Source: an uncultured Pirellulaceae bacterium (GTDB lineage: Bacteria; Planctomycetota; Planctomycetia; Pirellulales; Pirellulaceae). From it: a DNA stretch of 5,452 nt. The first letter of the stretch is position 1. Every line of letters begins with the position of its first letter. Below, one piece after another: positions 1 to 5,452 of the stretch. The notes beneath the pieces are model-generated. The model saw only the letters and a list, made by a program, of their open reading frames with translations, had not been told where the DNA came from and ran no database searches. The DNA lies in NCBI GenBank assembly GCA_934255105.1, contig CAKQNH010000393.1:1-5452 (forward strand), given 5' to 3'. A program made the position numbers and the translations under genes.

Positions 1-200
1 CCCTTTGTGGAACCGCTAAACTCTAGCACACGTTTCGTGACACACCTTCAGTTTCGGCAATACAGACAGACCCTCGTTCGTTTGTCACTCAGGCCATCAC
101 ACTTTCGCGCGATGGTGAAAATCGAATCAAAACAAGAAAGTTTTTGCATTTTGCTACCTCAAATTCTTGTCGATTCCAGCCACGAATCACGCAACCGGCG

Positions 201-230
201 ACCAGCCACCCTGCGATAATGGCTGGTTCT
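201..230 (+). terminator. Terminator-like hairpin
   Basis: Perfect 8-bp inverted repeat ACCAGCCA (201-208) and TGGCTGGT (220-227) with an 11-base loop. On the plus strand it is followed by TCTTAG, a weak T-rich tail. It could end a plus-strand transcript whose gene lies left of the window. No recognisable gene end is visible before it, so the role is uncertain. Confidence 0.4.
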
Positions 231-461
231 TAGTTGCGATTGATACGAAGGTGGCGAAACAGTTGTCTCAGTAGCCTGCGATGCAGAGTTTTCGCTTGGT
301 GTCTGGGCTTGAGAGTAGTTGAGCTGAGGAGAGCTCGCCAGGGTGGCTGCCATCTACAAAGCACATTCTGCTTTCCAAGTGGGGCGTAGCATGGAGGGCT
401 CCTGTCAGGTGATAGGCTGCGATGAACCTAGGAAGGAACGGCGACGGAGGCATTATAGCTG

Positions 462-490
462 TTAGCCCGATGGTTTGCGTATGGTATAAT
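462..490 (+). promoter_or_regulatory. Extended -10 promoter-like sequence
   Basis: TGGTATAAT at 482-490 is a perfect extended -10 (TGnTATAAT). At 17-bp spacing the hexamer TTAGCC (462-467) matches the -35 consensus at only three of six positions. Transcription would begin near 497 and meet the 505-539 hairpin almost at once. No coding region lies downstream on this strand, so it may be chance or the start of a very short or antisense RNA. Confidence 0.3.
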
Positions 491-504
491 CGGTTCAGCG
501 AGGT

Positions 505-541
505 AAGCAGCCAACCAGACCTAACGCGGTTGGCTGCTTTT
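505..541. terminator. Strong hairpin, likely rho-independent terminator after the two-gene unit
   Basis: Perfect 12-bp inverted repeat (AAGCAGCCAACC at 505-516, GGTTGGCTGCTT at 528-539) with an 11-base loop, 22 bases past the stop codon of the RTX/propeller gene. Read on the minus strand the tail is only TTACC, but on the plus strand it is CTTTTC. It may therefore serve as a weak or bidirectional terminator, or mainly stop transcripts coming from the left. Confidence 0.7.
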
Positions 542-561
542 CATTGTGCCTTGTGCATGGC

Positions 562-3084
562 TCATGCCAGTGAACGGAAGAAGGCGTCAACGTTGGCAAG
601 CTTTGCGTCAATTCGGTTGTTGCCACTACCGCCATGATACTTGTCCATGAAGTGGGTTTCCCATGTCGTAGCGTAGTCCTCGAAGGGATTCCATCTGCCG
701 TAGTCTCTGGCAAAGGACGATCGGGAGTTGTAGTACCAGTTATCGCCGGTGGCTGCAGAAGCAGTGGAACTAGCATAAGCGTACTGAACCCATCCGCTGA
801 GTTGCCGGAAAGATTTGATGGAGCTGTTCTCAGATGGGTCATCCCAGTTGTGACCAACTTCGTGATAAATAGTTGAAAGTAGTCCGGTTCCTTTTGTAAC
901 CCCTGAACTAGTAATCGCAATGCCTTCGCTGCCATTCCATCCGTTGATCGTATGGCCGTTTTGTGTGAGTTGCGCGCCGGCTCGATGTATCACTATTGGA
1001 GCGCCGTTCGACTTCTTGAGGAGTCGAGTGTTTCCCACTTCGCGATGCAGATTTGATAGAGCTTGATCAATCATCTGTATTTCCGATTCGGTCCAGTATC
1101 CCGCAGCGAACTCGACTGTGCCCATTCCAGTGTGCTGATCTGACGTTTTCCCCAAGTCATTAAAGTAGATCACAGCATCTTCCAATCTCAGATCTCGAAT
1201 CAGCCTGGCACTTGCGGACGCTGTCTTGCCCATCACCAGGAAGCGGTCGGAGCCGCCACCGCCGATCATTGACGGCGTTGTTCCGACAATGGAGAAACTA
1301 ATGCCTGCACCTGCGAATAGGCCGTCGTTGCCTGCTCCACCGTCGAGTTGATCCGAGCCGAATTCACCATAGAGGTTATCGTTGCCAGCTTCACCGAACA
1401 GTTGATCGTTGCCGTTGCCGCCGTACAACCAGTCGTCACCACTACCACCATAAATGAAGTCGTGTCCATTGTCGCCACGGAGTGTGTCATTGCCGGCACC
1501 TCCCAGCAGAAGGTCATTCCCGGCCCCCCCCCACAACACATCGTCACCTAGCCCTGATCCAGTAAGCAGCGACCGGAACGTAAACGTGCCGTCGCCGTCG
1601 CCGTCGCTGGTCCAGCGGCGCATGGCCATGCCGGTTCCGCCGCCGTAGAGGTAGTGGTGAACGAAATCGTCGCAGCCGTCACCGTTCAAGTCAGCGACTT
1701 GCGTGCCGTAGCTGTAAGTCGCTCCGCCACTGGTCTGATTGTACTTTTGAATCCAGTGACCAGTTCCGTCGGCGAGCTTGGTGCGAATTTCAGTTCCTTG
1801 CGGGTTGTGAACGAACTGAACAAAGTCCATGAGTCCGTCGCCGTTGAAGTCGCCGAGGTGGGTGCCTAGTTCATAGATCACATCGGCATCGCCCTTGGTA
1901 TCCAGTACCGTGGTCCAAGTTCCATCACCATTGGATAATCGCGTTCTGACTTGTTGACCATAAGGCATCCAGTATTGATGAAACTGGATCAGATCCTCGC
2001 GCCCATCTCCGTTGACGTCACCTAAATAGGTTCCTCGGCTGTGAATGCTCGAATCGTCCGCCGTCGATGTTGTTCGCGATTCCCACATTCCATTAGGGGC
2101 TCGAAAACGAGTCGTGATCAGTTGTCCATATGAGCCATAGGCGTAGAACTGGATCAATTCCTTTCTTCCGTCTCCGTTGACGTCAGCCAATTGGGCACGT
2201 TGCATCGACGAACCATAGGTGGAAGTGGCGTAGGCTTGGCTTTGCCACGTGCCGTCACCATTGGAGAGTTTCGTGACTATTACTTGGCCGTAGTAACCAT
2301 TTGGTGCGATTTGTAAGATGTCTGAATCTTTGTCACCATCCAAGTCACCAATTAGAATTCCCTGCGCTGAGTAGTCAGCACCGTTCATGGTTTGAGTGAC
2401 AATGTTCCAGGTTCCATCTCCGGCTGATATGAACGATCGAATCTGTTGGCTATTGCTTGAGAGCTGAATGAACTGTAGAAAATCCATGCGACCGTCGCCG
2501 TTGACGTCGGCTTGATGTGTGCCTTGTGTGAAGCCAGCGCTATCCAGTGATGTCTGCTGGCTGATGTTGGCCCCAAGTGAATTCGCAGCTCCTAACCGAG
2601 TGCGAATCTCGAGTCCGACCGTGTCGTGATAGATTAGACTCACATGGTCGGCCGCTCCGTCTTTATCGATGTCCCCGACGAGCATGTCAATCACGTTATC
2701 GTCACCAAACAGCCGATCGTTGGCAGATCCCCCGATGAGCGTATCGTTGCCGGCTCCACCGTAGGCGTCCACTGGAATATTTGTCTGGTTTTCAAAGCGG
2801 TCGTCTCCAGCCAGGCCGAAGAAGTCGATCGACTTTACGAAACCGGCGTCAAACTTCCTATAATCGAACGACGTTCCATTTGAAATGTAGGCGGTCACAG
2901 AGTCGCTTCCGCTGCGAACCCAAGCCGCGTCGTCTTCGTCTGAGCCGGTCAGAACCAGAGTGTCGCCGCGCAACTGAATTGCCAAATCGGCAGCCAGGAG
3001 TTGGCGTGCTTCCAGGTTTTCCAGTTTAAGTTGTCGGGTGAGCTGGGGCTTAGTTCTGCGAGTTGACAGTGTTCGGTGAAACAT
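562..3084 (-). CDS. Secreted planctomycetal protein: RTX repeats, seven FG-GAP/VCBS repeats and a C-terminal HExxH metallopeptidase-like domain
   Basis: 840 residues, ending in TGA. Residues 1-20 are basic; 21-33 carry LENLEARQLLAAD, the planctomycetal leader of large secreted proteins. A short beta-rich region and two to three RTX nonapeptides (about 112-139) follow. Seven Asp/Asn-rich calcium loops of FG-GAP/VCBS type start at D138, D193, D247, D301, D356, D412 and D465, and nine contiguous RTX nonapeptides span 513-593. The C-terminal part (about 645-840) has HEVGH at 741-745 and a downstream NPFEDYATTWETHF, where E802 is a plausible third zinc ligand as in gluzincin-like peptidases. The protein is probably exported and calcium-stabilised; peptidase activity and substrate are inferred. 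The frame stays open upstream to an ATG at 3384, but that would overlap the hydrolase gene by 154 bases and put the leader motif about 120 residues in, so I start at the ATG at 3084. AAGG lies about 8 bases upstream. I see no LPXTG or PEP-CTERM-like C-terminal anchor. Confidence 0.9.
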   Translation of the reverse strand: MFHRTLSTRRTKPQLTRQLKLENLEARQLLAADLAIQLRGDTLVLTGSDEDDAAWVRSGSDSVTAYISNGTSFDYRKFDAGFVKSIDFFGLAGDDRFENQTNIPVDAYGGAGNDTLIGGSANDRLFGDDNVIDMLVGDIDKDGAADHVSLIYHDTVGLEIRTRLGAANSLGANISQQTSLDSAGFTQGTHQADVNGDGRMDFLQFIQLSSNSQQIRSFISAGDGTWNIVTQTMNGADYSAQGILIGDLDGDKDSDILQIAPNGYYGQVIVTKLSNGDGTWQSQAYATSTYGSSMQRAQLADVNGDGRKELIQFYAYGSYGQLITTRFRAPNGMWESRTTSTADDSSIHSRGTYLGDVNGDGREDLIQFHQYWMPYGQQVRTRLSNGDGTWTTVLDTKGDADVIYELGTHLGDFNGDGLMDFVQFVHNPQGTEIRTKLADGTGHWIQKYNQTSGGATYSYGTQVADLNGDGCDDFVHHYLYGGGTGMAMRRWTSDGDGDGTFTFRSLLTGSGLGDDVLWGGAGNDLLLGGAGNDTLRGDNGHDFIYGGSGDDWLYGGNGNDQLFGEAGNDNLYGEFGSDQLDGGAGNDGLFAGAGISFSIVGTTPSMIGGGGSDRFLVMGKTASASARLIRDLRLEDAVIYFNDLGKTSDQHTGMGTVEFAAGYWTESEIQMIDQALSNLHREVGNTRLLKKSNGAPIVIHRAGAQLTQNGHTINGWNGSEGIAITSSGVTKGTGLLSTIYHEVGHNWDDPSENSSIKSFRQLSGWVQYAYASSTASAATGDNWYYNSRSSFARDYGRWNPFEDYATTWETHFMDKYHGGSGNNRIDAKLANVDAFFRSLA
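1306..1548 (-). repeat. RTX calcium-binding nonapeptide array (nine units)
   Basis: Codes for residues 513-593: nine uninterrupted nonapeptides of the form GxDxLxGGx, for example GNDLLLGGA and GDDWLYGGN. In hemolysin-type proteins such arrays bind calcium and fold into a parallel beta-roll outside the cell. A degenerate unit (MIGGGGSDRFLVMG, about 606-619) and a DAVIYFND segment follow, resembling the end of RTX domains in other secreted proteins. Units 6 and 7 have Glu in place of the second Gly (GE), and the last unit ends AGA. Confidence 0.92.
1524..1532 (-). repeat. Homopolymeric G9 tract inside the RTX coding region
   Basis: The plus strand shows nine consecutive C, so the coding strand has G9 across the codons for W518, G519, G520 and A521 in the first nonapeptide of the main RTX array. 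Glycine in the other units is written with mixed codons, so the pure run is not required by the protein. Loss of one G would add 85 out-of-frame residues and stop at 1266, giving a product of about 605 residues without the peptidase domain. Confidence 0.9.
1561..2694 (-). repeat. Seven FG-GAP/VCBS repeats, predicted seven-bladed beta-propeller
   Basis: This segment codes for residues about 131-508 of the large secreted protein. Seven calcium-loop motifs of the form DxNGDGxxD begin at residues 138, 193, 247, 301, 356, 412 and 465, so spacing is very even (55, 54, 54, 55, 56 and 53 residues). Each is followed about 20 residues later by a second conserved element resembling 'IRTRLSNGDGTW'. Seven copies of this length match an integrin-alpha-like seven-bladed propeller, which is usually a ligand-binding platform. 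Repeat 3 (DLDGDKDSD) has Lys where the others have Gly, and repeat 4 ends in Glu instead of Asp. The fold is inferred from repeat number and length. Confidence 0.85.
2668..2751 (-). repeat. Short N-terminal RTX block (two clear units, a third degenerate)
   Basis: Codes for residues 112-139: GNDTLIGGS, ANDRLFGDD, one spacer residue, then the degenerate VIDMLVGDI. The Gly-Asp at the end of the third unit is also the beginning of the first FG-GAP calcium loop (GDIDKDG), so the two repeat types merge here without a linker. The preceding segment (about 90-111, containing GLAGDDRFENQTNIP) has the look of the N-terminal region common in planctomycetal calcium-binding proteins. Confidence 0.75.
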
Positions 3085-3230
3085 GATTTGGCCTTGCGAT
3101 TCAGAGGGAGGAGTTGGCTGGACTCCTCTTAAATGGCAAAAGAAACGAGTAAACGTCACTTCCGTACCAAGAATCCTTTTGATTCCGCTCTGCATTGCAG
3201 GCAAACGTTTGCTTGCTTCCTCGAACTTGC
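3085..3230. other. Intergenic region between the two minus-strand genes
   Basis: 146 bases separate the hydrolase stop from the RTX/propeller start. Besides the LacI-type palindrome it holds two small inverted repeats: GAATC/GATTC (3171-3185, 5-base loop) and GGAGT/ACTCC (3110-3126, 7-base loop). Neither has a T-run, so I see no terminator between the genes; read-through from the hydrolase gene is possible, and so is an independent promoter. I could not identify a convincing -35/-10 pair. Confidence 0.5.
3197..3216. promoter_or_regulatory. LacI/PurR-type palindromic operator candidate
   Basis: GCAAACGTTTGC at 3201-3212 is a perfect 12-bp palindrome with a central CG, and the symmetry extends to 20 bp with a single mismatched pair (positions 3200/3213). 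The core is the same as the centre of the PurR consensus (ACGCAAACGTTTGCGT) and typical of LacI-family operators. With no loop it would be a poor hairpin, so a protein-binding site is more likely than a terminator. It begins 15 bases outside the end of the hydrolase gene and lies 113-132 bases upstream of the RTX/propeller gene start. No regulator gene is present in the window, so the binding protein is unknown. Confidence 0.55.
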
Positions 3231-4970
3231 TTATAGTTTTTTGGTAGAGACCGAGTCTTTGAGGCGGAGGCGGTAGGCCCAATTTCGCGATGTGTCTGGT
3301 ACTTGGGGCGAGCGTAGTTTGCCGTTGCGGTCGGTTTTGATCGTGGATGCGTCTTGCCAGCCACCCTCTTCTACGTGCCACCATTCAAACAGATAGTCAC
3401 TGTTCGGCCTAAGACCTGTGACAGATGTGGCGGGAAATCCCTTCGTGTAGAGTCCTAAAGCAAAGCTCTGGTTGTCGGTAGATATCGCCAGAGCGTGCAT
3501 GTCACCATGACTGTCTTCCAGGTGGGTGTCCGCTGCTGGTTTCAAAACTCGGTAGCCGTGCCCTTGATCCAAAATGAAATCCCTGATGTGTTTCATGGCA
3601 GCCGACTTCCACTTGGTCAGCGCGTGCTTCTGCTGTCGTTCGTTCGCTGCAATGGGGTACTTCTTATCGATCCAGAAAGCGACGCCGCCGAAATAGGCGT
3701 CTCCCCACGCGTGCCCGCCAAAGCCGCCATTGAGCACGGACCCGTACATTTGAAATTGCGCCATCTCCGTCGGATCAAGCCCTTCGACTTCACCGACGGG
3801 AACCGCCGGGTAGTAGGGCTCGACGTTCATCGCGGGGAGCTGTGGCGAAGCATGATACATCTCGCGCAACCACACATACATACGCTGGTCACGATACTTG
3901 TTGCTGACATTGTGCAGGTCCAACAGCGCGGGCTCGTCCTTGGCCCACGTCTGCAAACTGCTGCCATACGCCATCGCCGTACGGGGTTGACCGTAGGGAA
4001 GCTTGCCCGTTCCGTTTTTCGCTTTGAGGTACGCATGTGCATGCTCCACCAGAGGCAGCCAGTCGGGGTAAACGCGGTCGTCTGTATCCCAATGCAGCCA
4101 ACTGTAGATCATGTTGTAGCAGCCATAGCGAGCGATCAGGTATCTGGTGTAGTTGGTGAATGCATTTTTCTGCGTTGCGCTCTTTCGCGGCCACACTTCA
4201 TGACGTCGAACCGACTCGAAAAAAGGGACGAAACCATGGTCGGACAAGTATTTCATTTTCTTGTCCGTCTCCTGCCAATACTTGGGATCAATGCGTGTGT
4301 AATCGGCATCGTCGGAAACGATTTTGAAGGGAGTAAGCCCAGCTTCGGTAATCTTTTGTCCGCGTACTTCCCGTGCCCAAACGCCCTCGGCAGAAATCGT
4401 TGTGTCGGTGGGATAGCTCGCGATCACATTGACCCCGTTGAACCCTTGCCGCTTGCGCTCCGAAAAGTAATCCTGGAAGGAAATTCCAGCGATGCCTTCC
4501 GCGTTCCAAGGAAAAATCTTTGTGAATGCAACCCAGACCGTGTCGGCGGTAAAGAAATAGGGGGTGCCGTCGGCGTACTCGAGGGTTGCCCCGTTGGTGC
4601 GTAGAAAACCACGCCGGTTCGGATTCTCTTCTTTCTGAGTTTCTGTCGTTTCTGTCGCCAGAAATGTTCCGCTCTTATTGTCTAACCCAGCGTCGTTGGT
4701 CGCTGTTCCAGTCGACCAAGACCATTGACCGGGAGAGGTTGCGACCAAGCGTACGCGAAATACGTCTTCGCCATCCCAAAAGGCTGGCACTAAGCAAGTC
4801 TCACCGCGAGGCCCGGACAACGCGACCCACAAGTCCACGTCAAGGTACGGGTTGCTGTAACTCTTGGTCGCGTTGAAGCGAACCTCGTTCACCTCCATGA
4901 CTTCAACGGCGTGAGCAGGCGAGGCTATTAAGCAGACGAGCAGGCAAACGACAATTCGAAAGTTCTTCAT
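3231..4970 (-). CDS. Exported DUF5060/DUF4038 (GH140-like) glycoside hydrolase with C-terminal collagen-binding-like domain
   Basis: 579 residues. A Sec signal peptide is clear: MKNF, a hydrophobic core, then ASPAHA with cleavage expected after A21. Residues about 24-105 match DUF5060 (beta-sandwich, with W83/W85 in GQWSWST). Residues about 116-460 match the DUF4038/apiosidase-like TIM barrel, opening with RGFLRTNGATLEYADGTPYFF and TADTVW. Candidate catalytic residues by family pattern are D295 (in WLHWDTDD, where relatives often have GGD) and E384 (in MNVEPYY). GGFGGHAWG (415-423) matches the conserved Gly-rich loop near the barrel end. Residues about 462-575 resemble the putative collagen-binding domain (PF12904) usual at the end of these enzymes. 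GH140 members cleave apiose-containing pectin side chains, but DUF4038 proteins are diverse, so the substrate is not assigned. An in-frame TTG at 4994 would add eight residues before the signal peptide; I prefer the ATG at 4970. No clear Shine-Dalgarno is visible. It lies 146 bases upstream of the RTX/propeller gene on the same strand. Confidence 0.9.
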   Translation of the reverse strand: MKNFRIVVCLLVCLIASPAHAVEVMEVNEVRFNATKSYSNPYLDVDLWVALSGPRGETCLVPAFWDGEDVFRVRLVATSPGQWSWSTGTATNDAGLDNKSGTFLATETTETQKEENPNRRGFLRTNGATLEYADGTPYFFTADTVWVAFTKIFPWNAEGIAGISFQDYFSERKRQGFNGVNVIASYPTDTTISAEGVWAREVRGQKITEAGLTPFKIVSDDADYTRIDPKYWQETDKKMKYLSDHGFVPFFESVRRHEVWPRKSATQKNAFTNYTRYLIARYGCYNMIYSWLHWDTDDRVYPDWLPLVEHAHAYLKAKNGTGKLPYGQPRTAMAYGSSLQTWAKDEPALLDLHNVSNKYRDQRMYVWLREMYHASPQLPAMNVEPYYPAVPVGEVEGLDPTEMAQFQMYGSVLNGGFGGHAWGDAYFGGVAFWIDKKYPIAANERQQKHALTKWKSAAMKHIRDFILDQGHGYRVLKPAADTHLEDSHGDMHALAISTDNQSFALGLYTKGFPATSVTGLRPNSDYLFEWWHVEEGGWQDASTIKTDRNGKLRSPQVPDTSRNWAYRLRLKDSVSTKKL

Positions 4971-5452
4971 CTTGGTGACATTAGCAAGCGGCAAATGGAT
5001 AGTCCGGAGACGACTGAAGTAAGGAGCGGTTCACGTCTTGAAACGCAGCACGTTGGAGGGCAGTTGAAAGTACTCGGCGAGTAGCGGTGTTAGCGTCGTG
5101 CGAAGGATACTGTGGTAGCCGAAGGTGCAGCGGAACCATCGGAGGACGCCTCGGACGCAAACGCGGACGAGAAGAACGTCTTATAGAAAACGGATCTACA
5201 CCGAGTCCGCAAGCCCCCTGCGGCGATGGGCTGAGCGCATGTGGCCGAAAGCATCAACCAGACTCACATCAATTCCCACGCAACATCGCGCCATACATTC
5301 CATCGTCGAGTTCACATAAGTTGCGACCTCGGAGACACGCCGCGCGCCGGTGAAGCCTGGTTCTCGGTCGCGGATGCAGAACGGATAATGCGGGGTGTGT
5401 GGGGGGTGGCACGATTTCCTGGGGTTGCACTTGGCTCGCTGGGGCTCGCCGG
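4971..5452. other. Upstream region of the hydrolase gene, no supportable gene
   Basis: 482 bases with only short frames, the longest about 88 codons on the plus strand from a GTG at 5087. These translate to Arg/Pro/Ser-rich peptides without domains. The minus strand must carry the hydrolase promoter, but no convincing -35/-10 pair is visible near 4971-5060. The last 60 bases are strikingly G-rich on the plus strand (runs at 5392-5395, 5401-5406, 5421-5424, 5441-5444). The segment 5100-5452 resembles dispersed noncoding sequence I associate with Rhodopirellula intergenic regions; this is unverified. Confidence 0.45.

Larger units (their letters stand above)
1..504. other. Stretch without a supportable gene (left edge)
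   Basis: Several short open frames exist on both strands, up to about 70 codons, but none has a recognisable domain, a ribosome-binding site or protein-like composition. A frame open from the left edge to a stop at 217-219 could be the end of a gene outside the window, yet its translation is not recognisable. The minus-strand frame at 268-453 gives an Ala/Ser/Leu/His-rich peptide that reminds me of spurious small proteins annotated from repeated intergenic DNA in Rhodopirellula. That is an impression, not a verified match. Only the 201-227 hairpin and the extended -10 stand out. Confidence 0.5.

Noticed and set aside
7..219. Plus-strand frame at the left edge, possibly the end of a gene outside the window
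   Set aside because: The translation has no recognisable motif, and there is no ribosome-binding site for the GTG at 7. A downstream hairpin is weak support; not enough to call a gene.
268..453. Minus-strand 61-codon frame starting with ATG
   Set aside because: No domain, no ribosome-binding site, composition not convincing; it may lie in repeated noncoding DNA.
1306..2751. Periodic DNA repeats considered as a CRISPR or tandem satellite array
   Set aside because: The periodicity is explained by protein repeats (FG-GAP of about 54 residues and RTX of nine residues) with diverged DNA sequence, not by identical repeats with spacers.
3085..3384. Extension of the RTX/propeller gene upstream to the ATG at 3384 (940 residues)
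   Set aside because: It would overlap the 3' end of the well-supported hydrolase gene in another frame, run through the palindrome and place the planctomycetal leader motif internally. The ATG at 3084 puts that motif at residues 21-33, its normal place.
3495..4604. Long plus-strand open frame of 369 codons opposite the hydrolase gene
   Set aside because: It is antisense to a gene with clear domains, and its translation shows no domain; it follows from the codon pattern of the minus-strand gene.
4971..4994. TTG start at 4994 for the hydrolase gene
   Set aside because: It adds eight residues (LPLANVTK, read from TTG) in front of a textbook signal peptide that begins at the ATG at 4970, and has no better ribosome-binding site.
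5087..5353. Plus-strand 88-codon frame rich in Arg, Ser and Pro
   Set aside because: GTG start, no motif and a nearby alternative frame of similar length; looks like noncoding sequence.
5392..5444. Possible G-quadruplex from four G-runs at the right edge
   Set aside because: The loops between the runs are long (about 5, 14 and 16 bases), making a stable structure unlikely.

Overview
The window looks like chromosomal DNA of a planctomycete, probably of the Rhodopirellula/Pirellulaceae type. The strongest clue is the N-terminal signature of the larger protein, a basic leader followed by LENLEARQLLAAD. This is the planctomycetal variant of the 'LExLExRxLLA' motif that opens many large secreted proteins in that phylum. 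Long sparsely coding gaps, absent or weak Shine-Dalgarno sequences and a mix of sugar-hydrolase and giant-adhesin type genes fit the same picture. The assignment is inferred from protein signatures; no rRNA or marker gene is present.

Layout, left to right. Bases 1-504 hold no convincing gene, only a small hairpin (201-227), a promoter-like extended -10 (482-490) and a strong 12-bp hairpin (505-539). Two genes follow, both on the minus strand and so read right to left. The downstream gene (562-3084) encodes an 840-residue secreted multidomain protein: planctomycetal leader, short RTX block, seven FG-GAP/VCBS repeats (a predicted seven-bladed beta-propeller), nine uninterrupted RTX calcium-binding nonapeptides, and a C-terminal HExxH zinc metallopeptidase-like domain. 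The upstream gene (3231-4970) encodes a 579-residue exported glycoside hydrolase with the order signal peptide, DUF5060, DUF4038/GH140-like barrel, C-terminal collagen-binding-like domain. The 146 bases between them contain a perfect LacI/PurR-type palindrome. Bases 4971-5452 hold no gene I can support.

Working model: the two genes may form a transcription unit or regulon of exported proteins acting on complex external polymers, with the hydrolase cutting glycan and the calcium-dependent RTX/propeller protein binding and perhaps cleaving protein or glycoprotein. The palindrome suggests that a LacI-family regulator could control the second gene separately. The most notable items are the propeller embedded inside an RTX array next to a peptidase domain, the operator-like palindrome, and a run of nine G residues in the RTX coding region where slippage would remove the peptidase domain.
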